Below, piece after piece: positions 23,958-32,847 of a stretch of DNA of 64,000 nt. Made by a program: the position numbers and the translations under genes. The stretch comes from Candidatus Obscuribacterales bacterium (lineage in GTDB: Bacteria; Cyanobacteriota; Vampirovibrionia; Obscuribacterales; Obscuribacteraceae): contig JARLHI010000055.1 in the NCBI GenBank assembly GCA_031292355.1, positions 423,288 to 487,287 of the forward strand, written 5' to 3'. The notes under the pieces were generated by a model. That model ran no database searches and had not been told where the DNA came from. It saw only the letters and a list, made by a program, of their open reading frames with translations. The stretch's first letter is position 1. Every line of letters begins with the position of its first letter.

Positions 23958-26900
23958 ATGAGTGTAACCATTACAAATGCTTTGCAGTCCAAACTTCAAA
24001 GCTACAAGAGTGAACTGCATTTTCGGTTGAATGGCGAAGACGTCACAATTCACAATCCTGATCCGACGACGACGCTGGTCAATTATCTACACGACCAGGG
24101 GCTCGTTGGCACCAAGATTGGCTGCGAACAAGGCGGCTGTGGTGCCTGTACGGTGATGGTGTCCAAGCCCTGCGAAAACGGAATCGACGTCGACCATCGC
24201 TCTATCAACTCATGCTTGAGGCCGCTTGTTGCGGTGGCCGATATGGAAGTGACGACTATCGAAGGAATCGGCAATTTGCACGATGGACTCGACCGAGTCC
24301 AACACAAGATTGCGCTCTACAACGGCACTCAATGCGGCTTTTGCACACCTGGCTTTGTCATGAATATGCACGCATATTTGCAGCAGCACGAAGCGCCAAC
24401 CGAACAACAAATCGAAGATATTTTCGGCGGTAACCTCTGTCGCTGCACTGGCTATCGTCCAATTTTGCACGGCATGAGAACCTTTGCTTGCGACTACAAA
24501 TCGGGCGAGGACAAAACCGAACCCTGTACTTTAGATCCATTTTTTGAGCTCAAGGTGCGAGATACGCCAATCAAAATTGACGGCAGTAAATTGACTCCCT
24601 CGGATCAACTAGAAGGTTTGCACTTTGCAAAACATGGCATCAACTATGTGCGACCAACAACTCTTGCCGAATTGCAAGAACTGCAAGACCTAATTATTGA
24701 ACACGCAGGCACTGACAGAATCAAACTAATTGTAGGAAACACAGCTTCTGGCATTTATCCTGATCTAAACAAAGTGCGATTTGCCATCGACATTTCGCGC
24801 ATCAAAGAACTGACGCGTTTGCACAATGACGAAGAAGCTATACATCTTGGCGCAGCTGTTGCAATTCAAGATTTGATTGAATTTTCAGAAAGGCTCATAA
24901 AGGAAAAAACACCTGAAGCAACGCGCGGTCTGCGTCAATTTGCAGAGCACGCAAAGCACATTGCTGGCATCCAGGTACGCAACGCAGGCAGTGTCGCAGG
25001 CAATATTTTCATCACCAAAAGCAATTCAAAATCAGGTCATCCATTTCCATCTGACCTGTTCACAGTTTTGTCAGCCCTTGGCGCGACAGTGACAATACGT
25101 TCAAAGACTTACAAAAATAACGAACAAACATTTGCATTGCAAGACATGCCAATCGCCGAAGAATTGCCACCAGATGCGCTACTACTTTCGTTCCGCATCC
25201 CCTTCACACGCAAAAGCGAATTTGTTCATACATACCGCATCGCCCGTCGTCCGCAAATGGCTCACCCCATTGTTAACGCCGGTTTCCGTTGCTTGCTAGA
25301 CAAAAACAGTACTGTCAAAGAAATGTCGCTCATTTATGGTGGACTAACCAATTGCAACGGGAAACTGCCAGAGACCGAAAAATGGTTGATTGGCAAAGTT
25401 TGGGACGATTCACTATTGAGTGGAGCTTTAGCTCAAATCAAAAAGGAAGTAGCACAAAACATCGTCACAATGGACGAAGAAGGATTCACTAACGAATACC
25501 GTGCAAAGCTTGCTGAGTCGTTCTTCTATAAATTCTTCCTCTTTGTCGGCAAACAAACTCAACCAGCAAAAGTCGATGAAAAAAACTATTCAGCGGCCGA
25601 CCAAACTATTCGACCACTTTCAACAGGACTGCAAACATTTGAAGTAGACGACATGATGTTGCCTTTGACTTCACCCATCGTCAAAAGAACAGCAGTCAGC
25701 CAGGCAACCGGCGAAGTGCGTTATTGTGCCGATCTGCCACTGCCTCCTGGTGGTTACTACGCCGAAATAGTAACGAGCACCGAAGCACACGCACGCTTTG
25801 AATTCACAGATGAGCGCGAAGAATTAGAACAACATCTCAAAAAAAAGTTCAAAGGTTTTGCTCGACTGGTCACGGTAGAAGATATTCCAGAGGGCGGTAA
25901 GAACATAATCGGACTCGGTGGCGACGATCCCATTTTTGCAGACGGCGAAGTCTTCTGCATCGGCTCGGCGATCTGTCTAGTTCTTGCTGACGACAAAATG
26001 GTCGCACGACATGCGGCCGAATATGTGCGCCACGAATGTATCAAATACGAAAAACTGCCGGCCGTTGTTTCATTTGAAGAAGCCATAGAAAAGAAAATCG
26101 TTCTGCCGCTAGGTCCTGGCAAAAAGCCAGATGTAACCAAAAAAGTGCTCGAAGTCATTCGTCATGGCAGCGACAAAAATTGGGTCGAGAATCCAACACA
26201 ACCGCTCAATGGTGGCACACTTGTATCTGGCACCATGCGCACACATGGACAAGAACACTTCTACATGGAAACGATGTGCGCCATGGCTGTTCCTGGTAGC
26301 TACGACGAAATAACTGTTTTCTCCTCGACTCAAAATCCAAATGGGGACCAAAATCAAATCGCTAAAGCTCTCGGTATCAAAGCCAATCAAGTCACCGTCC
26401 GTGTCGAGCAACTCGGAGGTGGATTTGGTGGCAAACAAAACCGGGCCGTTTTGCCAGGCGCTATGGTGGCAATTGCCGCCAAGAAAATGCGCAGACCAAT
26501 TTCATTGAAAATGAGTCGCGAAACAGATATGTCGTTCAGCGGTAAACGCCATCCGCATATCAGCGACTATCACGCTTCCTACCAAGACGACGGCACAATC
26601 GACGCTATGCACGTTGAACTGCGAGCAGATGGCGGTAGCACCACCGACTGCTCTCTGGCTGTAATGAAAGGCAGCGTGATGATGTCCGATGGTTGTTATC
26701 GCACGCCGACATTCCGCTCGGCTGGGGTTGTTTACAAAACCAACAAACCAAGCAACACTGCCATGCGCACATTCGGACAGGTCCAACCACACCTACTTCT
26801 AGAAGACGCCATCGAACATATCGCCTTCGATTTAAGTCAACGCACCGGTAAAAAAGTACGCGCCGAAGAAATTCGTCGAAAGAATCTCTATCACTCATCT

Positions 26901-28124
26901 CAGTACGAAACGGCTGATGCCACGCACTTTGGACAACCTCTCTGGTACTGCGATTTGCGCGAACAGTGGGACAGTTTCTATGAAAGTGCTGAATTCGAAA
27001 AACGCATGCATGCTGTCGACGAATTTAACGCGAACAATCGCTGGCGTAAACGCGGCATCTCGATGATTCCTCTAAAGTACGGTATTGGCTTCAAGCAAAT
27101 GCCTGCGCTCAACACATCGAGTGCTCTGGTTCATATCAATAAAGAAGACGGCTCTGTCACTGTCGCTCATGGCGGCGTAGAAATGGGGCAGGGTCTGCAC
27201 ACCAAAATTGCTCAGGTGGCGGCCCACGAATTGAATGTGCCGCTTTCGTACATTCGCATTGTTCGCAACAACACAGACGTCATTCCCAACGCTCCAGCCA
27301 CAGCTGCTTCCACTGGGTTCGATCTAAATGGCGGCGCAGTCGCCATGGCTTGTCGCACATTGAAAAAACGTTTGCATGAAGTGTGCGATACGGTGAAGAA
27401 GAAAAAACCCGAGCTTGGTGATTTGAGTTTGCAGTGGCGCGAAAAATGGCCAACGATTGTGCAACATGCCTGGACGCAAAGTGTCAATTTATCGGCGAGC
27501 GAACTTTATAAAGCCCCGCACTACGACACGCCTGTAGACCACTACGAAAATGGCAAATTCTTCGCTTATTTCACTTATTCATTCTCGATTTCAGAAGTAG
27601 AAATAGATGTCTTGACAGGGGAATTCTCCGTCATACGAACGGACCTTCTATATGATTCTGGCAAGTCATCAAATCCGGCCATCGATATTGGTCAAATTGA
27701 AGGGGGATTCGTTCAGGGCTTAGGTTTTGTCACCACCGAAGAAACCATATACAACGAAGAAGGTCGCCTGGTCACTGATAACATCTGGACCTATAAACCA
27801 CCGTGCAGCAAGACGATACCGCTAGATTTGCGCGTGACGCTGATTCCACGAGACACAGCCGAATGCTTCAAACAAGAACAAGCCGGATTGCTCGCAGTAA
27901 AAGCCACCAAATCGACGAGTGAACCTGTTCTATCACTGGGTAATTCAGTCTTCTTTGCCATCAAAAATGCCATCATGTCCGCTCGAAAAGACCAAACCGG
28001 CGTCGACGAATGGCTTGAACTGCCAGCACCACTGACCTGTCAGCGAATCCAAATGGCTTGCAATGTTGACGCACGCAAAATGACATTGAAGGCACCAGTT
28101 GAGAGTCAGCCGGTAAGCAAATAA
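23958..28124 (+). CDS. Single-chain xanthine-dehydrogenase-like molybdoenzyme
   Basis: One 1388-residue chain carries the whole xanthine oxidase layout, as in animals, whereas bacteria usually split it. The [2Fe-2S] ligands are C56, C61, C64, C86 and then C126, C129, C161, C163. An FAD domain covers roughly residues 230-530 (KLIVGNTASGIYP). The molybdopterin domain starts near 590 with LGGGFGGKQNR, AMRTFGQVQP and GGVEMGQGLHTK. The catalytic Glu is kept (E1322 in STSEPV). Against bovine XDH as I recall it, Glu802 becomes Gln827, Arg880 becomes Gly905 and Thr1010 becomes Lys1046. Gln767, Phe914 and Phe1009 are kept. So the substrate may be an aldehyde or another heterocycle. I start at ATG 23958 (GGAGC upstream); the frame opens at 23871. 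The stop abuts the next ATG. Confidence 0.9.
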   Translation: MSVTITNALQSKLQSYKSELHFRLNGEDVTIHNPDPTTTLVNYLHDQGLVGTKIGCEQGGCGACTVMVSKPCENGIDVDHRSINSCLRPLVAVADMEVTTIEGIGNLHDGLDRVQHKIALYNGTQCGFCTPGFVMNMHAYLQQHEAPTEQQIEDIFGGNLCRCTGYRPILHGMRTFACDYKSGEDKTEPCTLDPFFELKVRDTPIKIDGSKLTPSDQLEGLHFAKHGINYVRPTTLAELQELQDLIIEHAGTDRIKLIVGNTASGIYPDLNKVRFAIDISRIKELTRLHNDEEAIHLGAAVAIQDLIEFSERLIKEKTPEATRGLRQFAEHAKHIAGIQVRNAGSVAGNIFITKSNSKSGHPFPSDLFTVLSALGATVTIRSKTYKNNEQTFALQDMPIAEELPPDALLLSFRIPFTRKSEFVHTYRIARRPQMAHPIVNAGFRCLLDKNSTVKEMSLIYGGLTNCNGKLPETEKWLIGKVWDDSLLSGALAQIKKEVAQNIVTMDEEGFTNEYRAKLAESFFYKFFLFVGKQTQPAKVDEKNYSAADQTIRPLSTGLQTFEVDDMMLPLTSPIVKRTAVSQATGEVRYCADLPLPPGGYYAEIVTSTEAHARFEFTDEREELEQHLKKKFKGFARLVTVEDIPEGGKNIIGLGGDDPIFADGEVFCIGSAICLVLADDKMVARHAAEYVRHECIKYEKLPAVVSFEEAIEKKIVLPLGPGKKPDVTKKVLEVIRHGSDKNWVENPTQPLNGGTLVSGTMRTHGQEHFYMETMCAMAVPGSYDEITVFSSTQNPNGDQNQIAKALGIKANQVTVRVEQLGGGFGGKQNRAVLPGAMVAIAAKKMRRPISLKMSRETDMSFSGKRHPHISDYHASYQDDGTIDAMHVELRADGGSTTDCSLAVMKGSVMMSDGCYRTPTFRSAGVVYKTNKPSNTAMRTFGQVQPHLLLEDAIEHIAFDLSQRTGKKVRAEEIRRKNLYHSSQYETADATHFGQPLWYCDLREQWDSFYESAEFEKRMHAVDEFNANNRWRKRGISMIPLKYGIGFKQMPALNTSSALVHINKEDGSVTVAHGGVEMGQGLHTKIAQVAAHELNVPLSYIRIVRNNTDVIPNAPATAASTGFDLNGGAVAMACRTLKKRLHEVCDTVKKKKPELGDLSLQWREKWPTIVQHAWTQSVNLSASELYKAPHYDTPVDHYENGKFFAYFTYSFSISEVEIDVLTGEFSVIRTDLLYDSGKSSNPAIDIGQIEGGFVQGLGFVTTEETIYNEEGRLVTDNIWTYKPPCSKTIPLDLRVTLIPRDTAECFKQEQAGLLAVKATKSTSEPVLSLGNSVFFAIKNAIMSARKDQTGVDEWLELPAPLTCQRIQMACNVDARKMTLKAPVESQPVSK

Positions 28125-29066
28125 ATGACGTCACAAAATAGAAATGTATCGGCAGTCGGCATCACGACTCGGGTTAAAGTCGATTTAAATGACGAAGTTG
28201 GGGCGATGGAGCTTCTCACGAAGCTCACAATTGCTAGCGCCAAGTTCGAAGGACTTTTAAACGCCGAAATATCTCCTGGACCGCAGGGGGATTCGGGCGA
28301 ATGGTCCGTAGTGCAGCGCTTTCACACGGCAGAAAATGCGGCGAGTTGGCGTGATTCGAGTGTTCGTAAAAACATTTTAGACAACCTTGCAGCGCATCTA
28401 AAAGACGGAAGCCATCAGGATGAAACCACGTTGGATGAGTGCGCAGGAACAGTCGCCGCCTGCATCACAAGCATCATCAACCCGGGTATGGAAGATGATT
28501 ACTGCGATTGGCTCAGTAGCATTCAAACAGCGCAAGCAAGGTTTCCTGGATATCAGGGCACGTACCTGCAAATGCCATCCAACAGCAGCCGACTTTGGAC
28601 GACAATATTGCGTTTCGACACCCCTGAAGCGCTTGAACACTGGTTTGTTTCCAAACAGCGCCTGGAGCTGATAGAAAAATCCAAGCAATTGGTGGCATCC
28701 GAAAACATCAAAAGACTGGCGAGTTCTTTTCCAGGTTGGCTTCCTGTTGATGAACAAGGAAACAGTCCTCCTAAGTACAAAGCGGCTATGCTCGTCCTGC
28801 TTGGACTTTACCCGGTCGTAATGTTGCAAAGCAGATTCATGATGCCATTTATGACAGAATTTCAGCCGCCGCTAAGAACTTTTATAGGCAATGTCGTAGG
28901 TGTTGCGATGTGCAGTTTTGTCACCATGCCTTTTCTCACAGGGGTCTACAAAGATTGGCTGCTACCGCAAGCTCACACTGATCGTGCTAAAAGTGACACG
29001 ATCGGCATAGGGACCATTGTTGCTCTCTATTTGTTGGAGAACATTCTATTCTGGTTTTTTATGTAA
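28125..29066 (+). CDS. Double ABM-domain membrane protein
   Basis: Two antibiotic-biosynthesis-monooxygenase-like (dimeric ferredoxin-fold) modules are visible: residues about 12-105 (ITTRVKVD...WSVVQRFHTAENAASW) and about 108-200 (ACITSIINPGMEDDYCDWLSSIQ...TTILRFDTPEALEHWF). Next comes the linker LASSFPGWLPVDEQG and three membrane segments beginning YKAAMLVLLGLYPVVML. This is the COG3224 architecture, whose function is unestablished. Its ATG immediately follows the stop of the molybdoenzyme gene, so the two are almost certainly co-translated. It may act in the same oxidation pathway. Confidence 0.85.
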   Translation: MTSQNRNVSAVGITTRVKVDLNDEVGAMELLTKLTIASAKFEGLLNAEISPGPQGDSGEWSVVQRFHTAENAASWRDSSVRKNILDNLAAHLKDGSHQDETTLDECAGTVAACITSIINPGMEDDYCDWLSSIQTAQARFPGYQGTYLQMPSNSSRLWTTILRFDTPEALEHWFVSKQRLELIEKSKQLVASENIKRLASSFPGWLPVDEQGNSPPKYKAAMLVLLGLYPVVMLQSRFMMPFMTEFQPPLRTFIGNVVGVAMCSFVTMPFLTGVYKDWLLPQAHTDRAKSDTIGIGTIVALYLLENILFWFFM

Positions 29067-29193
29067 ATCTTCTTCTGTTAGCTTTCTGAGCTGGCAGGTA
29101 CCTTTTGAGTGTCCTCTAACTTCTGCGCGACTTTCGCTGGAGACTGCTCAATCTTGTCGCGCGCAGGCATTTCAGCTGGCGGTGCTATCGATT

Positions 29194-29487
29194 CTACAGC
29201 CGAAAAAGTTCGATGATCTTATAACGATGACTGGCACCCTTTGGCAAGACCCAAGAATCGCCAGCGCTTAAAATAACAGTCTGTCCTTCACACCTAAGCT
29301 CTGCTTTTCCTTTGAGAACATAGCCAACTGCTTCGTACTCTCGTGTGGCTTCTTCTTTGCGTTCGGCTGGCGATTCATTTTCCCACATACGCATAGAGAG
29401 GCTGTTGCCTGAACTCAGGTGTTTTTGCCCATGTTCTCCCGGCGAAGAGTGCGAGGAGTTGATTTTCTTGATACTTATATCGCTCAT
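29194..29487 (-). CDS. Cupin-domain protein
   Basis: A 97-residue single cupin. The barrel pattern is visible as YEAVGYVLKGKAELRCEGQTVILSAGDSWVLPKGASHRYKI. The first motif lacks the usual H-x-H pair; only the last histidine (SHRY) is kept, so metal binding is uncertain. GAGG stands six bases before the ATG. It is convergent with the ABM protein gene and may be a small-molecule binding or isomerase-type protein. No substrate can be inferred. Confidence 0.8.
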   Translation of the reverse strand: MSDISIKKINSSHSSPGEHGQKHLSSGNSLSMRMWENESPAERKEEATREYEAVGYVLKGKAELRCEGQTVILSAGDSWVLPKGASHRYKIIELFRL

Positions 29488-29856
29488 AAAACCTCATCTC
29501 TAAACTCTCAAACCTACGGATGACCTGGTGTCATAGCAACGTAAATTACAAAGCGCACATGCCCCATTTGATTCCTCCGCAAATAGTGCGAATGAGCGAA
29601 TAGCGAATAGCGCAAAACGATATAACGCTAAAAGAATGCAATGTCGCCGGTAGCACAAGGGTATTACTAGGCGCATGGTTAAAATGTAGCCCGGCATCGC
29701 GACTCCAGTTCCGAGAGCCTTCTTGGCAGAAAGCACAATTAAGCGAATAAAGAAGAGAGCTAAAAATGCAATATAGCGCTGTAGCGTTTAGAGTCCTATT
29801 TTGATTGCTCGTCTGGCAAAATGCGAAATTGAGCAATTAACGATGAGCGTTGAAGA
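29488..29856. other. Intergenic region with GCGAAT-type repeats
   Basis: I find no credible gene. From 29575 to 29800 the sequence repeats short words: GCGAATGAGCGAATAGCGAATAGCG near 29589 (in pieces of 6-8 bases), TATAACGCTAAAAGAATGCAA, TTAAGCGAATAAAGAAGAGAGC and GTAGCGTTTAGAGT. The same words occur in other gaps of this window. Open frames of 78 and 96 codons on the minus strand overlap these repeats and look accidental. Confidence 0.55.
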
Positions 29857-31725
29857 TCAACTTGTTTTGGCAACTTTGCCTGGCAATAATCGCGCCGAAT
29901 TCATTATGAATACTAGTTCGGAACTGACATGAATAAACGCGGCTAGCAAAGGGCTCAAATAACCGAACGCAGCCAACAGAACCCCTACACCATCCACGAG
30001 CAGCGTCCCAATAAAATTGGTCATGATAATCCGCCTACACCGCCGTGCAATTCTGACCGTTTCCACGAAGCGACTGAGATCACTGCCGATCAAAACAACA
30101 TCCGCTGACTCTCTAGCCACGTCAGTGCCAGAGCCAATGGCAACACCCACAGACGCTTCCATCAAAGCCGGCGCATCATTTATTCCATCTCCAACCATGG
30201 CGATGCGAAGCCCAGAAGCTGCCAATTTCTTGATGTAGTCTTGTTTTTCTTCCGGCAGCACACCTGCTGCAACTTCCTGTATTGAGAGCTTTTCAGCAAC
30301 ACTCTCGGCTATCGCTTTTGTGTCTCCAGACAGCAAAATAGACTTAATGCCCATTGCTTTCAAATCGGCGATTGCCTGCGCGGCCTCAAGTCGAAGGACA
30401 TCTGCTACATAGATGACACCAATCAGTTTTTGCGATTTTCCAATCAAAACTTCCGATGCATCCGTACGCGAATCAGGTATAGAATCCAGGTCGTAGCCTT
30501 TGTCCTGACAGAGGCTCCTATTGCCAATAACGACAGCTTCACCATCAACGGTACAGACGATTCCCTTGCCAGGCGCATACTGAAAATTTGCGGGCTGTTT
30601 AATTTCCAACACTCTTTGTTGCGCAAATTGAGTAATTGCTTTTCCCAAAGGGTGTTCTGACGACGATTCTGCACAAGCCGCAATCGTCAGAACATCGAAC
30701 TCCGAAGCACCATCCAAACAAATCAAATCAACGACCGTAGGCGTACCGTAAGTTAAAGTACCTGTCTTGTCGAAGACGACCGTATCAATATGACCCAAGA
30801 GCTCTAAAAACAAGCCGCCCTTAATGATAGAACCGGCACGCGCTGCCCGCCCCACCCCTCCTAAAATCGCTAGTGGTGTACCTGCTGCAATTCCACAGGC
30901 ACCAGCGACGATGACTACAGAAATAGTGTCCTTCATATTGTGCGTAACCAAAAATGTTATCAACGCACAACCCATCGCGAAATAAACCAGATAGCCAGCA
31001 AGTCTGTCAGCTGTCTTTTGTATCGGCGCTTTATAAAGCTCCGCTGATTCGACTGCATGGATAATTTTTCCAAAAGCCGTATCTTGCCCGATGTGCGTTG
31101 TTCTCACATCTAGAGTGCCGGACTGATTAATGGTGCCGGCATAAACAAAATCGCCTTCCACTTTCTCGGCTGGAATCGATTCACCGGTGATTGTAGACTG
31201 ATCGATATATGAGTGCCCAGAGAGCACTTCTCCATCGACTGGAACTCGTGCGCCAGGCTTAATTACGACAATGTCGTTGATTTGAAGTAGTGAAACTTTT
31301 TTGCCTTCTACTTGAGCGCCTATACGTACAAACGCATCTTGTGGAAGCAAAGAAAGCAGGTGTTCGATGGCATTACGTCCCCTGCTCATGGTGAGTTTTT
31401 CCAGGGCTTCGGCGATTAAAACGAAGAATGTAATCAAAAGGGCGGTAGCAGCTTCAGAAATTGCCAACGCCGCAAACAAAGCAATCGACATTGATAGCTC
31501 CATGGTCATGCGCTTCTCGCGAAGGTTAGAGAGAGCTTCCTCGTAGATCGGGTATCCCCCAAGAAGCGTTGCCGCAACCGCTAAGTAGTTGGAGAACGGC
31601 ACATGCAGCCAATACAGCAACACAGAAAAACCAACACAGGCAATGCGAATTAGATCTGCTCTTCCCAAGCTATGAGATTCCGCGTCATGTTGTTCGGCCG
31701 CCACAGCGGCAACGGTAGACGTCAT
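29857..31725 (-). CDS. P1B-like heavy-metal P-type ATPase lacking the CPC motif
   Basis: A metal-transporting P-type ATPase of the inner membrane. It has the phosphorylation site DKTGTLTYG, the actuator loop ITGESIPAEK, HPLGKAI (the P1B HP motif) and GDGINDAPAL. At 622 residues it is short, with no N-terminal heavy-metal domain. The ion-binding helix reads AGACGIAAGTPLAILG (about residue 275), where most P1B pumps have CPCALVIATP. Cys is present but the CPx signature is not. The start is the ATG at 31725 with GAGAGG eight bases upstream; a GTG at 31740 overlaps the preceding stop. It lies directly behind the RcnR-like sensor gene, so it is presumably derepressed by that sensor's metal. Confidence 0.9.
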   Translation of the reverse strand: MTSTVAAVAAEQHDAESHSLGRADLIRIACVGFSVLLYWLHVPFSNYLAVAATLLGGYPIYEEALSNLREKRMTMELSMSIALFAALAISEAATALLITFFVLIAEALEKLTMSRGRNAIEHLLSLLPQDAFVRIGAQVEGKKVSLLQINDIVVIKPGARVPVDGEVLSGHSYIDQSTITGESIPAEKVEGDFVYAGTINQSGTLDVRTTHIGQDTAFGKIIHAVESAELYKAPIQKTADRLAGYLVYFAMGCALITFLVTHNMKDTISVVIVAGACGIAAGTPLAILGGVGRAARAGSIIKGGLFLELLGHIDTVVFDKTGTLTYGTPTVVDLICLDGASEFDVLTIAACAESSSEHPLGKAITQFAQQRVLEIKQPANFQYAPGKGIVCTVDGEAVVIGNRSLCQDKGYDLDSIPDSRTDASEVLIGKSQKLIGVIYVADVLRLEAAQAIADLKAMGIKSILLSGDTKAIAESVAEKLSIQEVAAGVLPEEKQDYIKKLAASGLRIAMVGDGINDAPALMEASVGVAIGSGTDVARESADVVLIGSDLSRFVETVRIARRCRRIIMTNFIGTLLVDGVGVLLAAFGYLSPLLAAFIHVSSELVFIMNSARLLPGKVAKTS

Positions 31726-31736
31726 TTGGGAGCCTC

Positions 31737-32021
31737 TCACTTCAGGTAGGATTTGACCAGGTCTATTAGCTCTTCTGCTGCCTGCGCTTTTGCTTGTTTT
31801 TCTTCTGGACTGTTGCCGGGTGTAAGAATATGAGAACGAATATGTCCTTCTACGACCTCAGCCATCAACCCATTCATGGCACCACGACAACCAGCAATGT
31901 GATGCAAAATTGAGGAGCACTCTTTTTCGTCATCAAGCGCTTTTTCAATCGCGTCGATCTGCCCGCGTATACGCCTGACTCTATCAATCAGCTTCTTTTT
32001 ATCCTTAGTCGTATGCGCCAC
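31737..32021 (-). CDS. CsoR/RcnR-family metal-sensing repressor
   Basis: A 94-residue all-helical repressor. The start is the GTG at 32021 (AGGA eight bases upstream), giving MAHTTKDKKKLIDRVRRIRG. With this start the family's metal ligands are His3, the Cys of KECSSIL, and both His of EGHIRSHI. That is the His-Cys-His-His set of nickel/cobalt sensor RcnR, not the Cys-His-Cys set of copper sensor CsoR. NGLMAEVVEGH also resembles RcnR/FrmR. A matching G-tract operator lies 33 bases upstream. It is cotranscribed with the P-type ATPase, so Ni, Co or a similar ion is the likely inducer. FrmR-like aldehyde sensing is the main alternative. Confidence 0.9.
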   Translation of the reverse strand: MAHTTKDKKKLIDRVRRIRGQIDAIEKALDDEKECSSILHHIAGCRGAMNGLMAEVVEGHIRSHILTPGNSPEEKQAKAQAAEELIDLVKSYLK

Positions 32022-32053
32022 GGCTACTTCCTTTCTATCCCTTCGAGGACATA

Positions 32054-32075
32054 ATAGCATAGGGGGGTACTCTAT
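32054..32075. promoter_or_regulatory. RcnR/CsoR-type G-tract operator
   Basis: ATAGCATA, then six G, then TACTCTAT. The flanks form an imperfect inverted repeat (6 of 8 positions symmetric). An A/T-flanked run of G is the classic site for this repressor family. It sits between the sensor start (32021) and the divergent response-regulator start (32122), so it could control both directions. Confidence 0.75.
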
Positions 32076-32121
32076 CTATGAGCCCATTTTTTTCGAATCC
32101 TCTGGTAATAGTGAGGAACTG

Positions 32122-32847
32122 GTGAAGATGATCGAGATAACCGGACTGGACTGTCCTATTATCAATGACATGAAAGTTTTAATCGTCGAAGATGACGTTC
32201 GCATAGCACTGCCACTCAAAGAGGAGTTCGAACACCGGAATTACCTGGTTCAGCTCTCGCACGATGGTGAAGACGCTTTAAAAAAAGCTCTTAGCGGCGA
32301 ATTCGATCTGATAATACTGGATGTAATGTTGCCGGTGATCGATGGTATGACAGTCTGCCGCAAACTCCGCCAAAATGGCTGCCAGTCGGCGATCATCATG
32401 GTTTCCGCGCGGGGAAAATCCTCGAACAAAATCAATGGTCTAGACTGCGGCGCCGACGATTACTTGACGAAGCCCTTCGAAATGGACGAATTGACGGCTC
32501 GCATTCGTGCTGTAATGCGAAGGGGAGGTGGCTCAAAGCTTCCAGAAATCGCACTTGGAGACCTGTTATTAGATCTCAAAAGCTGTGTAACAACCTATCG
32601 AGGACAACCAGTCGATCTGACGCCAACTGAATATCGGCTACTGGCGCACTTTTTAACAAATCCTGGCCGAACATATAGCAAAAACGAGCTCATTAGCAAA
32701 CTCTGGACTGCCGACGACATCTTTAACTACGACATAATCAAAACGCACATCAAGGGATTGCGTAACAAATTAGCCGCTGCAGGCGCTCCAAGAGACATAA
32801 TTGAAACTGTTTACGGACTGGGTTATCGCCTGAAATCGAATGTTTAA
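32122..32847 (+). CDS. OmpR-family response regulator
   Basis: The receiver domain begins MKVLIVEDDVRIALPLKEEF, with the acidic pair and the phospho-acceptor aspartate in LIILDVMLP (Asp51 counting from that Met). MVSA and DDYLTKPF carry the conserved Ser and Lys. The C-terminal winged helix is of OmpR type (PVDLTPTEYRLLAHFL...ETVYGLGYRL). The frame starts at GTG 32122 (GAGGA upstream); alternatives are ATG 32128 and ATG 32170, the last giving the usual N-terminus. The kinase gene overlaps its end by 8 bases. It is divergent from the metal sensor and shares its promoter region, so metal stress is one possible signal. Confidence 0.92.
   Translation: MKMIEITGLDCPIINDMKVLIVEDDVRIALPLKEEFEHRNYLVQLSHDGEDALKKALSGEFDLIILDVMLPVIDGMTVCRKLRQNGCQSAIIMVSARGKSSNKINGLDCGADDYLTKPFEMDELTARIRAVMRRGGGSKLPEIALGDLLLDLKSCVTTYRGQPVDLTPTEYRLLAHFLTNPGRTYSKNELISKLWTADDIFNYDIIKTHIKGLRNKLAAAGAPRDIIETVYGLGYRLKSNV

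Noticed and set aside
29500..29836. Minus-strand open frames of 78 and 96 codons
   Set aside because: They overlap each other in different frames and run across repeat words; no start signal.
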